A stretch of DNA of 64,000 nucleotides. Origin: Hydrogenophaga sp. Root209 (GTDB lineage Bacteria > Pseudomonadota > Gammaproteobacteria > Burkholderiales > Burkholderiaceae_C). The stretch's first letter is position 1; each line of letters begins with the position of its first letter. Shown one piece after another: positions 24,958 to 33,810 of the stretch. The notes beneath the pieces were generated by a model. The model saw nothing but the letters and a program-made list of their open reading frames with translations, ran no database searches and was not told the origin of the DNA. The stretch lies in NCBI RefSeq assembly GCF_001428625.1, contig NZ_LMIE01000012.1, forward strand, positions 326,900 to 390,899, read 5' to 3'. The position numbers and the translations under genes were made by a program.

Positions 24958-24970
24958 AATTAGGACGCAA

Positions 24971-26455
24971 GTGACGGGACCGAGAGATTACGGGGCCATA
25001 GAACTCATGCCACGCGCCTCGGTGATGATCGAAGCCATGCGCGACATCGGCTACTCCTTTGAGTCCGCAGTGGCCGACATCATTGACAACAGCATTGCCG
25101 CTGGCGCAAGGAGTGTGGATTTGCGTTTTGGCTGGGTGGCCGATCTTCCGTGGATAGCGGTTATCGACGACGGGTGCGGCATGTCGCGGGAGGAACTTCT
25201 AGAGGCCATGAGGCCAGGATCAAAAGATCCCAGACATGAGCGCTCCGCGCACGATCTTGGGCGGTTTGGCTTGGGGCTGAAAACGGCCTCTTTCAGCCAA
25301 TGCAGAGAACTGACCGTGCTGACCAGGGGTTCTGAAGAACTCAACGGAATGCGCTGGGATCTTGACCGGGTGTCCGCGACGAACAGATGGGAGATCACCG
25401 AAGTTCATCCAAACGAAGTGTCGGATATGCCATACGCGCTCCCGCCTGACGAACACGGAACATTGGTCTTATGGCGCAAGATTGACCGCCTCGAACTGGC
25501 GGGTATGGGCGAAGTCGGTCATGAAGCGTTCAATGAAACGATGTCAGGCGTCAGGCGGCACCTGTCCAGAATCTTCCACCGCTTCCTGGCCGGTGAGCCT
25601 GGACTGAAGAAAGTTCGCATTTCCGTAAACGGTACGGACATTGAGCCTTATGACCCGTTTGCCGAACTAACCATCGCAACACAGAAGTTTCCGCTAGAGG
25701 TGGTGCGATTTAGGGACAGCGAGGTCAAGATACAGGCGTTCGTGTTGCCACATCACTCTAAGGTGAGTGCGAAAGAATACGAACGCTTGGCTGGACCTGA
25801 GGGCTACCTCCGGAACCAAGGCTTCTACATATACCGGAACCGGCGGCTGATCATATGGGGAAGCTGGTTCAGGTTGGCTAGGCAGGAGGAGCTCACAAAG
25901 CTAGCACGTGTTCGCATCGACATCCCCAACAACACAGACCACCACTGGGGCATCGATGTGCGGAAGGCTCGAGCCCATCCCCCGCTCATCGTCAAGAACC
26001 GGCTTAGACAGGTGATCGAGCAGGTCCGGTCGGGTGCCAAGAGGCCTTACACACAACGAGGCAGAGCGGTGGTCGAGACGGATGCCTCGCCAGTTTGGGT
26101 CCGCAAGATCCACAACGACCGGATCGAGTACGTCATCAATGACGAACACCCGCTGTTGAACGAACTTCTCAACGACCTCCAAGTACGTGATCGACTGCGT
26201 CTGAGGCAGATGATCAAAATGTTTGGCCAAACGTTTCCTGCGGCCGCCTTCTTCAGCGATTACTCGAATACGCCCAAGCAGATTGACACCGAGCAGCCAG
26301 ACATGGATGTGATGCTCGCACTTGCCAAGATGCTCGTGCAGGCCAACCCCGATCTTGATCAGGCAGGGCTGACGACAGTTCTGGCCACCATGGAGCCCTT
26401 TAGCCGCCACCCGGACCAGATCGGATTGATCGCCAGACGCGCCACTGCAGACTGA
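24971..26455 (+). CDS. GHKL ATPase of the MORC-related (paraMORC) type
   Basis: 494 residues from a GTG at 24971 with AGGA five bases before it. The Bergerat ATP-binding fold is at the N-terminus: AVADIIDNSIAAGA (N box, residues 34-47), VIDDGCGMSREEL (G1, 64-76) and DLGRFGLGLKTASFSQC (G2, about 96-112). An S5-like domain follows, then NQGFYIYRNRRLIIWGSW, seen in the MORC/paraMORC group. These ATPases probably clamp or remodel DNA, by analogy with MutL and eukaryotic MORC. Its neighbours are exactly those predicted for this family in restriction-modification clusters. Confidence 0.9.
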   Translation: MTGPRDYGAIELMPRASVMIEAMRDIGYSFESAVADIIDNSIAAGARSVDLRFGWVADLPWIAVIDDGCGMSREELLEAMRPGSKDPRHERSAHDLGRFGLGLKTASFSQCRELTVLTRGSEELNGMRWDLDRVSATNRWEITEVHPNEVSDMPYALPPDEHGTLVLWRKIDRLELAGMGEVGHEAFNETMSGVRRHLSRIFHRFLAGEPGLKKVRISVNGTDIEPYDPFAELTIATQKFPLEVVRFRDSEVKIQAFVLPHHSKVSAKEYERLAGPEGYLRNQGFYIYRNRRLIIWGSWFRLARQEELTKLARVRIDIPNNTDHHWGIDVRKARAHPPLIVKNRLRQVIEQVRSGAKRPYTQRGRAVVETDASPVWVRKIHNDRIEYVINDEHPLLNELLNDLQVRDRLRLRQMIKMFGQTFPAAAFFSDYSNTPKQIDTEQPDMDVMLALAKMLVQANPDLDQAGLTTVLATMEPFSRHPDQIGLIARRATAD

Positions 26456-26473
26456 TTCGCACCAGGGAGAAAA

Positions 26474-29158
26474 ATGTCACTTCAAGATCTTCAGAACAAT
26501 GCCATCGGGATCCTCTCGAACATGCCCGCCCGCACTCCGGAGCAGGTCCGGCTGGTCCTAAGGACCGTGTTGCCGCTCTATCCGGATCTTTCGGCAACCA
26601 TCAGCGAAGGTCAGATCGAGGAAGCTGCCCGCCAGATAGAGGCAAGTCTTTCGATCAGCATGAGCGATGCATCGACGATACAGGTGAAATTCGAACAGTG
26701 GCTGCCTGGTAGGCGATCAAGCCTGATTCCCTATTACTACGACCGCTACCGCAGGCATCTGGCGAACCGGGGGTTTGGATCGGCTGTGCTGGGCGTTCTT
26801 GACAAGGACACTGACAAGATCGTAGGCCTGATGCATGACCCTGAGAAGCAGGGACGCTGGGCGCGCCGAGGTCTGGTGGTTGGTCACGTGCAGTCTGGCA
26901 AGACCGCCAACTACACCGGCGTCATCTGCAAGGCAGCCGACTATGGATACAAGTTCATCGTGATCCTCACAGGGATTCAGGAGGATCTGCGTGTACAGAC
27001 TCAAGAGCGCATCGAAGAGGGATTCACCGGCATCAGCTCGGAAGCGACTACTGGAAGAGATTCGGCGATCGGTGTTGGTCTCTATGGATTGGAGAAGCGA
27101 CCTATCTGCCTGACCACCCGTGCCGACGATTTCAGGGCCACCACGCGAGATCTGGGCGTTTCGTTGCAATCGCTCAGCGAACCCCTGGTTCTCGTCATGA
27201 AGAAGAACTCGCGCACCCTGGCCAACCTCATCGAATGGCTGGAGATCCGCAACAGGCAGGCGGGAGCACGCATCAGCAGCATTCCGATGCTGCTGATTGA
27301 CGACGAGGCGGACAACGCTTCAGTCAACGTATCCAAAAATGATGACTCTCCATCTGCGATCAACGACCGGATTCGGCAACTCCTAGACTCATTCGACAGG
27401 AATGTCTATCTTGGGTACACGGCGACCCCCTTTGCAAATATCTTCATAGACCCGGTCAGCAAGGATGCGATGGAGCGCGAAGACCTCTTCCCGAGGGACT
27501 TCATCATTTCGCTCGATGCTCCCACCAACTATGTCGGGGCGTCCCGAATATTCCCCGACTCTGGGGACCTCCACGGCACCTTGACCGCGGTAGACGACCA
27601 CGTAGATCTGCTGCCGGAAAAACACAAGATTTCCCATCCCCTGATGCAGATTCCGGAAAGCCTCAAAGAGGCTGTTCGCACTTTTGTTCTGGCACGTGCA
27701 ATCCGGCTATTGCGGGGTCAGGACAAGAGCCATTCATCGATGCTGGTCAATGCATCACGTTTCAACGACGTCCAAACCAAGCTGACAGGTCTGGTTGCGG
27801 ACCTGATGAGTACTATTCGCGCTGCCTGCATGGGCCATGCGGGACTGCCCGAGAAGGAAGCGCTCCGAGACCCCGAGATGAACAGGCTGCACGAGGCATG
27901 GAGAAGTCAGTTCGAAGGACGGCTTCCTGAAACCTGGCCCGATGTACAGGCGGCACTCGTCCGCGCGGCCGGGCCAATCGAAGTGAGAAAGGTGAATAGC
28001 AAATCACCCGACAAACTGGACTACAGGCGATACAAGAACGACGGCCTGCATGTCATTGCGATTGGTGGGTTTGCGCTTTCGCGTGGTTTCACCCTGGAAG
28101 GGCTGACTGTGAGCTACTTCCTGCGCAATTCGATGATGTATGACACGCTGCTGCAGATGGGTCGCTGGTTTGGATATCGCGACGGTTATGCAGATGTCTG
28201 CCGCATCTTCATGACAGAGGAGGCCATCGACTGGTATGCCCACATCTCGGAAGCCATTGACGAGCTGCGTGACGAGTTCAACCGGATGGAGAGAGCCGGA
28301 GCACAGCCTGTCGACTTTGGCCTGAAGGTACGTGCACACCCGGAATCCCTGATCGTGACAGCCAGGAACAAGATGCGGTCCGGGCAGAGAGTGAATCACT
28401 CGGTTTCTCTATCTGAAAAACTGATCGAGACGACCCGTCTGCGTACTGATGCCATAGCTGCCAACAGAAAGGTGCTGAGCAGCCTCCTGACCTCTCTGTC
28501 CGACTTGGACAATCCCGACCAGTCCAACGATTTCGGCTACCTCTGGACAGAAATGCAAGTTGCCCCACTCGTCCGCAACTTTGTGAATAGCTTTCAAAAC
28601 CATGATGACGTTGCCCTGATCACGCAATCGGAACCGGTGAATGCCTACATTAAAGCTCGCGAGCTCGACGAACTTGAGCGATGGGACATATGTCTTTTCA
28701 GTCCACCAACAGGTAACAAGTCATCAACCTCGTTTGGCCCCTTCACTCCGAATTCCCAGTCTCGTTCGTCTCTCTGGAAACGCAGCCCAGCGGGAATCGA
28801 TTACATCGCTGTGAGCGGCAAAGCACTCCGAGTGGGTGGCAGAGGGCAAGTAAAGGCAGGCATGAGCACGGATGAGCGAGGCGCTGCTGAACGGGAATGG
28901 GGTGCCGCTAGTGACATCCCTGACTGGCAGTACATCAGGCTTCGCACAAGGCCCTTGCTCATGCTCCATGTTCTCGACGTCTGGGACAAAGAAAAGGACA
29001 AGGAAAAAAGCAACTCTCCGGCCGAATCCAGTGTGGTTGCGTGGGGAATAGCCTTCCCGAAGTCAGGCCACGAGACAACAGAAGTGACGTACGTTGTGAA
29101 CACCACGTGGTGGGCCGAGAACTATGGCAACCCGCAGGACGATGCAGATGAAGACTGA
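26474..29158 (+). CDS. Z1-domain superfamily II helicase-like ATPase
   Basis: 894 residues, 18 bp after the ATPase stop with GGGAGA as ribosome site. The helicase core is readable: VVGHVQSGKTANYTGVICKA (Walker A, about residue 137), MLLIDDEADNASV (Walker B, about 273), YLGYTATPFANIF (motif III, about 312), then SRGFTLEGLTVSYFLRNS and LLQMGRWFGYRDGY (motifs V and VI, about 536-570). The Z1 domain is the SF2 motor of MORC-associated systems. It is expected to move on or open DNA for the nuclease partners. Confidence 0.92.
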   Translation: MSLQDLQNNAIGILSNMPARTPEQVRLVLRTVLPLYPDLSATISEGQIEEAARQIEASLSISMSDASTIQVKFEQWLPGRRSSLIPYYYDRYRRHLANRGFGSAVLGVLDKDTDKIVGLMHDPEKQGRWARRGLVVGHVQSGKTANYTGVICKAADYGYKFIVILTGIQEDLRVQTQERIEEGFTGISSEATTGRDSAIGVGLYGLEKRPICLTTRADDFRATTRDLGVSLQSLSEPLVLVMKKNSRTLANLIEWLEIRNRQAGARISSIPMLLIDDEADNASVNVSKNDDSPSAINDRIRQLLDSFDRNVYLGYTATPFANIFIDPVSKDAMEREDLFPRDFIISLDAPTNYVGASRIFPDSGDLHGTLTAVDDHVDLLPEKHKISHPLMQIPESLKEAVRTFVLARAIRLLRGQDKSHSSMLVNASRFNDVQTKLTGLVADLMSTIRAACMGHAGLPEKEALRDPEMNRLHEAWRSQFEGRLPETWPDVQAALVRAAGPIEVRKVNSKSPDKLDYRRYKNDGLHVIAIGGFALSRGFTLEGLTVSYFLRNSMMYDTLLQMGRWFGYRDGYADVCRIFMTEEAIDWYAHISEAIDELRDEFNRMERAGAQPVDFGLKVRAHPESLIVTARNKMRSGQRVNHSVSLSEKLIETTRLRTDAIAANRKVLSSLLTSLSDLDNPDQSNDFGYLWTEMQVAPLVRNFVNSFQNHDDVALITQSEPVNAYIKARELDELERWDICLFSPPTGNKSSTSFGPFTPNSQSRSSLWKRSPAGIDYIAVSGKALRVGGRGQVKAGMSTDERGAAEREWGAASDIPDWQYIRLRTRPLLMLHVLDVWDKEKDKEKSNSPAESSVVAWGIAFPKSGHETTEVTYVVNTTWWAENYGNPQDDADED

Positions 29159-30092
29159 AAGCCCGTGGCACGGCTTGATGACACCGCATGTCGGAGCACT
29201 GAGTGCAAGGCGGGCCGACCCAGATCATCCATTCGACTTCTACTATGCAGTGAACGCCGAAAGCCAGCCAATGGTGGTGCTTCAGCTGAGCTCAGCAGTC
29301 CTTTGGGACCAAAATTTCCCACGTCTGAAAGGCCTACGGGCTCTCTGGATCGACAAAACACACGAGCTGCATCTTGTGCTTGCCAAGGCGCAGGATGTGG
29401 ATCTGTTTGCCCTGCTCTGCAAAGACCTGATCAGGTTTACTTCCGGTGCCCAGTCCGACGCAGACTGCATTGAACTTCTATGCGCACGACTCTTGAAATG
29501 GCAGCGCCTCCTCTCAAGAGGTGGCCCTCATCTCATTGGGGAGCATGAGATTCGCGGCCTTTTTGCGGAGCTCAGTTTCTTTCAGCAGGAGCTGCTGCCA
29601 AGATTCGGCCCCGAAGCAGTCCAAGCATGGAAGGGACCTGCGGGGTTTCCTCAGGACTTTGCAGCGGACAACAAGATCTTCGAGATCAAGTCACACCTTG
29701 TTGGATCACCCCAGTCTGTTCGTATTTCATCACCCTCCCAGCTATGGGTGGACAGCTCAAACCTATACCTGTGTGTTTACCATTTGGCGGTAGTTTCCGC
29801 TGGAGGGAAGAGTCTGGGTGCACTGGTTGACGAACTGAATGCAGTCCTTGGCGCATCGGCATCCGCAACTGAAGAATTCGAGGAAAAGCTGGGCAGCCTC
29901 GGATATCTGGACTTGCCTGAATATCGGGTTCAAGAGTTCGCGCTGGTGAAGAAAGACGCTTTCGCCGTGACTGACGACTTTCCCAGGATCATCCCCTCGA
30001 CATTGATGACTGGCATCCAAGAGGTGACCTACGGAATTCAGCTGACTGCACTGTCTCCATTTGAGTCAATCATTCCATGGAGCGATGCTTGA
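29148..30092 (+). CDS. PD-(D/E)XK motif protein (DUF4420 family)
   Basis: 314 residues from the ATG at 29148, which has AGGA eight bases upstream and overlaps the Z1 gene by 11 bp; the ATG at 29142 lies too near the ribosome site. GEHEIRGLFAELSFFQ supplies a conserved Glu, and GPAGFPQDFAADNKIFEIKS near residues 170-190 carries the nuclease core Asp...Glu-x-Lys. This family is the restriction-endonuclease-fold partner of Z1 and GHKL genes. It is the likely DNA-cleaving subunit of the island. Confidence 0.88.
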   Translation: MKTESPWHGLMTPHVGALSARRADPDHPFDFYYAVNAESQPMVVLQLSSAVLWDQNFPRLKGLRALWIDKTHELHLVLAKAQDVDLFALLCKDLIRFTSGAQSDADCIELLCARLLKWQRLLSRGGPHLIGEHEIRGLFAELSFFQQELLPRFGPEAVQAWKGPAGFPQDFAADNKIFEIKSHLVGSPQSVRISSPSQLWVDSSNLYLCVYHLAVVSAGGKSLGALVDELNAVLGASASATEEFEEKLGSLGYLDLPEYRVQEFALVKKDAFAVTDDFPRIIPSTLMTGIQEVTYGIQLTALSPFESIIPWSDA

Positions 30093-30095
30093 ATC

Positions 30096-32153
30096 ATGAC
30101 TGACGGTGAATTCTTGGCCGACCTGCTGCAGCAGGTCGCAGCCAGATCTGCTGCAACGTCCGACTTTTCCGAGACAGCCTTTGCGTCTGTTGTGGCAGAA
30201 GCTCTCGTGGATTCGGGGGCGGTACCAGGATTTGAGCCAGCCTTCTTCGTCCACAGAGGAATGAGAGTTGATGGCTATGCCTACACCGAAGATGAAGCCA
30301 CGCTTGACTTGTTCCAGGTCGACTTCCACGGTGAACCTGAAGTTCAGAGCCTGACAAAAACTAGTCTGGATGCATGTCTGAAGCGCGCGGAAACCTTTTT
30401 CGAACGCGCTGTAGAGGGTGACCTCTCCTTCGAAGTCGACGTGGGAAGCAGCGTATGGAGCCTCGCCAGGCAGCTTGCCCAGATGGGGCATTCGGTTGTG
30501 CGCATCCGCCTCAACATCCTTTCGGATGCGAAGCTTTCGAGCGCAGTCAAGGTCCTGCCGAAGCAGAAAAAGGATGAGAGGGAGTGGGCCGTCAGGGTCT
30601 GGGATCTGGTGGCAATCGGCCGACTCCTGTCAACTGGCGAGCCGGAACCGATCGTCATCGACTTTGTGAAGATGTTTGGCAAAGGACTTCCCTGTCTTCC
30701 GGCCAACGCCGGGGGAGCGGAACTCGACTCCTACCTGACGGTGATACCGGGCGACTGGTTGGCCGAAATCTACGACCTGTACGGCGGCCGCCTTCTTGAA
30801 CAGAACGTCCGGACCTTTCTCCAAGCAACAAAGGGGGTGAACAAGGGAATACGCAAGACCATTCTCGAAGAACCCCAGATGTTCTTCGCCTACAACAATG
30901 GAATCTCTGCGACCGCTGCAAAGGCCGAATTCGACCCGGATGGAAACCAGGTTCTTTTGAACCGGCTCGAGAACCTGCAGATCGTCAATGGAGGTCAGAC
31001 CACCGCCTCGATCTTCAACGTGATGAAGAGGGACAAGGCCGAAAACCTGGACAAAGTAAGAGTACAGATGAAACTGTCAGTCGTCCGGTCCGACCTAGTG
31101 AATGAGATCGTTCCCAGGATCTCCCTATACGCGAACAGTCAGAACAAGGTCAGTGATGCGGATTTCTTCTCCAACCATCCATTCCACAGACGCATAGAGA
31201 ACTTCTCGCGGAACGTTTGGGCTCCCGCAGCAGAGGGGTCCCAGCAGATGACCCACTGGTTCTATGAACGGGCAAGGGGCCAGTACGCCAACGCATCGTC
31301 ATACCTGACTCCTGCGAAAAAAAGGGAGTTCGAGGTCCAGAACCCGCGCAAGCAGCTGATACAGAAAACCGACATTGCAAAGGTTCTCGTCACGATCATG
31401 TGCATGCCAAATGTGGTCAGTCAGGGCGCACAGAAAAGTTTCAAATTCTTTGCAGAGAACGTTACCGGGCACTGGGGAGAGGAAGGCGTTGCATTCGGTG
31501 AAGACTGGTTCAAGGGCATCATCGGCGCCACGATCGTCTTCCGTACGCTAGAACGGCTCGTAGGGGGAGCAGAGTGGTACGCGCAGGGCTACAGGGCCAA
31601 TACGGTGACCTATTCCATCGCTTTGCTGACACACACCCTGAAGAGCCGCAAGCAGGACATTGACTTCCTGAAAGTCTGGAACAGACAGGCAACGTCCATC
31701 TCGCTGAATGAAGCCCTGTTGCATATTGCCAAGCAGGTGCAGGTAAGGATCATCTCGTCTGCCGAAGCGTACAAGGTCGCCAACGTCACCGAATGGTGCA
31801 AGCGTGAAAAATGCTGGGACGACCTCCTGCAGTCCGTGAATGTCAGGCTTGGGGGCGATCTGGAGAAGGACCTGATCGATGCAGAAGAGAAAGATGGGGC
31901 AAAACGCGCGGCCCGCCGGGAGCAGAAGGTGCTCAACGACATTGAGGCTCAGACATATGTCGTCGGCAGAGGGGCAACGTACTGGTCAAAACTGCACAAA
32001 TGGGCTAGCGAGGGCTTGGCCATGACCCCTAGTGAAATGGACTTCCTTAGCGTTGCGGCCAGTATGTCAAGCCGGAAGATTCCTTCTGGCCCTCAGAGCC
32101 AGAGGGTGATAGCAGCAGAGAAGAAGGCCTTAGTGGAGGGCTTCAAGGAATGA
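30096..32153 (+). CDS. AIPR-family protein
   Basis: 685 residues, starting 3 bp after the nuclease gene. Characteristic segments are an N-terminal acidic core DGYAYTEDEATLDLFQVDF, then MFFAYNNGISATA near residue 264 and LQIVNGGQTTASIFNVMKR near 294. AIPR (abortive infection phage resistance) proteins are found in many defence clusters; the N-terminus resembles a restriction-endonuclease fold, so it may be a second nuclease or a nucleic-acid sensor. It is the last island gene. High-G+C DNA resumes about 100 bp beyond. Confidence 0.9.
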   Translation: MTDGEFLADLLQQVAARSAATSDFSETAFASVVAEALVDSGAVPGFEPAFFVHRGMRVDGYAYTEDEATLDLFQVDFHGEPEVQSLTKTSLDACLKRAETFFERAVEGDLSFEVDVGSSVWSLARQLAQMGHSVVRIRLNILSDAKLSSAVKVLPKQKKDEREWAVRVWDLVAIGRLLSTGEPEPIVIDFVKMFGKGLPCLPANAGGAELDSYLTVIPGDWLAEIYDLYGGRLLEQNVRTFLQATKGVNKGIRKTILEEPQMFFAYNNGISATAAKAEFDPDGNQVLLNRLENLQIVNGGQTTASIFNVMKRDKAENLDKVRVQMKLSVVRSDLVNEIVPRISLYANSQNKVSDADFFSNHPFHRRIENFSRNVWAPAAEGSQQMTHWFYERARGQYANASSYLTPAKKREFEVQNPRKQLIQKTDIAKVLVTIMCMPNVVSQGAQKSFKFFAENVTGHWGEEGVAFGEDWFKGIIGATIVFRTLERLVGGAEWYAQGYRANTVTYSIALLTHTLKSRKQDIDFLKVWNRQATSISLNEALLHIAKQVQVRIISSAEAYKVANVTEWCKREKCWDDLLQSVNVRLGGDLEKDLIDAEEKDGAKRAARREQKVLNDIEAQTYVVGRGATYWSKLHKWASEGLAMTPSEMDFLSVAASMSSRKIPSGPQSQRVIAAEKKALVEGFKE

Positions 32154-32240
32154 AGCCCGGCCTGCCTGCATGGAGACCTCAGCGTGCGATGTCGAAAAAC
32201 CTGGAAGGTGTGACGTTCCCCCCAAAAGTACTCGACATCC

Positions 32241-32456
32241 TCAAGATACGATGTAAGCGCCCGCCTCGGTGGACAACAACTTCCCGTCCGCACCCAGAAA
32301 CTCCATGCGCGTGCTCGCCACGCGAGATCCCAAACGCATGATTTCGGCGCGCAGTTCAAAGTGGTCGCTGATGCCGGGGCGCAGGTAGTCGATGCGCAGG
32401 TCGATGGTGTCGAGTTTTCTAAAGCGATTCAGGCGCTTCCGAAGCGCTTCGTCCAT
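32241..32456 (-). pseudogene. C-terminal fragment of a PaaI-like thioesterase
   Basis: The minus strand encodes 71 residues ending GAYIVS that match the C-terminus of the intact thioesterase at 44117-44611 at 62 of 71 positions, without gaps. The N-terminal half with the HGG active-site region is missing; beyond 32456 the frame is lost and the EthD gene ends at 32495. It is a decayed duplicate on the right edge of the island. Confidence 0.85.
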
Positions 32457-32494
32457 GCGCCAACAGTGGTCACTTCGATCAGCAATTCCGCCAC

Positions 32495-32809
32495 CTACCC
32501 CACCACCACCTCACTGATCTGCATCACCGGCGCGATGTCCGTGTAGTTCGGCACGTCGGCCATGATGGCCTTGGCGTTGGGGCCGAAGCCTCCGATGAAG
32601 GCTTCTACTGAGTCGCAGTACAGGTGGCACATGGCCACGTAGGTGGCGGGTGCGCCGGGGGCGCCGCCGGCCAGGCCTTTGTCCACGGTGTAGAACTTGC
32701 AGGCCACGTCCAGTTTGTCCTTGACCATGGGCATGTGCTGGTCGCGGTAGTAGTCGTGGTCGAACTTCGCGCCCGGGGTGTTGGGGTACATCACGCTGAC
32801 TTTGATCAT
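32495..32809 (-). CDS. EthD-family small protein
   Basis: 104 residues from the ATG at 32809 with a GGAG ribosome site; a longer open frame to 32917 translates promoter DNA. KVSVMYPNTPGAKFDHDYYR, then HMPMVKDKLD, fit the EthD dimeric alpha-beta barrel fold. EthD was found beside an ether-degrading P450 cluster, but most relatives have no known reaction. It diverges from the HMCES gene, with a strong palindrome between them. Confidence 0.88.
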   Translation of the reverse strand: MIKVSVMYPNTPGAKFDHDYYRDQHMPMVKDKLDVACKFYTVDKGLAGGAPGAPATYVAMCHLYCDSVEAFIGGFGPNAKAIMADVPNYTDIAPVMQISEVVVG

Positions 32810-32854
32810 GGCTGGACTCCTGTGGTTGGGTGAATCGGGTGGCACTCGCGGCAT

Positions 32855-32873
32855 CGTACCCCCAGGGGGTACG
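32855..32873. promoter_or_regulatory. 19-bp palindrome between EthD and HMCES genes
   Basis: CGTACCCCC-A-GGGGGTACG has perfect 9-bp arms. It lies 46 nt before the EthD start and 37 nt before the HMCES start. C- and G-tract dyads of this kind are bound by CsoR/FrmR-type regulators, but no such gene is nearby. An operator is inferred. Confidence 0.55.
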
Positions 32874-32909
32874 CTACATCGATCGCTCACACGCCCAAAC
32901 CACCGATCC

Positions 32910-33644
32910 ATGTGCACCCGCTACATCTCCCCGGATCAAGCCTCCATCGAGCGCGCCTGGCACCTCGGCCGCGACAACAGCGAGGCCTGGTTGCGCCAGG
33001 TGTTCGGGCTGGAGCTGTTTCCTCGGCAAACCGGTCCGTTCCTGCGTCGGGCACGGGGTGATGCGGGCTACTCGCTGGAGGTGGTGGCGGGGCGCTGGGG
33101 TTTGATTCCGCCGTTTGCCACCACGCCAGACGTGAAGTTCGCAACCTACAACGCGCGATCGGAGGAGATGGCTCGCAAGGCGAGTTTCCGCGACGCGTGG
33201 GCGCGTGGCCAGCGCTGCATCATCCCGGCCACGGTGTTTTACGAGCCCAACTGGGAAACGGGCCAAAACGTGTGGTGGTCGTTCAAGCGGACCGATGGTG
33301 ACCCTTGGGGCCTGGCCGGCTTGTGGCATCGCTGGGTGGACCGCAACACGGGCGAGGTGCACGAGTCCTACTCCATGCTCACCATGGGTGCAAACAGCCA
33401 CCCGCTGATGAGCCGCATGCACAAACCCGAAGTGGATCCGGCCACGCGGCAGCCACTGCCCATCGATCGGCAGGACAAACGCAGCGTGGTGCCCATCGAG
33501 CGCGGCGATGTGGACGAGTGGCTGGCCGGCACGGTGGTGCAGGCGCAGGCGCTGCTGAAGCTGGCACCGGTGGAGGTGTTTGACGCGGAGCCAGAGCGCA
33601 AGGCGGGGCTGATTGACGATCTGCTCAGACCCGGGTCGTCCTGA
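32910..33644 (+). CDS. SOS response-associated peptidase family protein (YedK/HMCES)
   Basis: 244 residues starting MCTRY, so that Cys2 is exposed after Met removal, as the family needs. RWGLIPPFATTPDVKFATYN, the YNARSE segment, IIPATVFYEPN (conserved Glu) and NSHPLMSRMHKPE (His) match the active site. YedK/HMCES forms a covalent link with abasic sites in single-stranded DNA and protects them. The motif around the Glu is FYEP rather than the common FYEW, a variant subgroup. It stands alone with its own promoter region. Confidence 0.9.
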   Translation: MCTRYISPDQASIERAWHLGRDNSEAWLRQVFGLELFPRQTGPFLRRARGDAGYSLEVVAGRWGLIPPFATTPDVKFATYNARSEEMARKASFRDAWARGQRCIIPATVFYEPNWETGQNVWWSFKRTDGDPWGLAGLWHRWVDRNTGEVHESYSMLTMGANSHPLMSRMHKPEVDPATRQPLPIDRQDKRSVVPIERGDVDEWLAGTVVQAQALLKLAPVEVFDAEPERKAGLIDDLLRPGSS

Positions 33645-33810
33645 TTCCGGGTCCACAAGAAGACCCGCATCTTCCTGTCCCCGTGCATTCGCTCACGCCG
33701 TTCGGGGCCCATTGCCATCCGCACAGGCCTTTGCGGCGGTTCAAGGGTAAGCACACCTCAAGAGCGTGGCTGGGGTGTCGAAACAAGCTGCACACCCCAC
33801 ATCCACCGCC

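Noticed and set aside
22757-32240. Integrase, transposase or tRNA attachment site at the defence island
   Set aside because: I searched both edges and found no integrase, insertion sequence, tRNA or direct repeat; transfer is suggested only by composition and gene content.
32241-32456. Intact small thioesterase gene
   Set aside because: It lacks the active-site half present in the paralogue at 44117-44611, and its N-terminal frame is lost.
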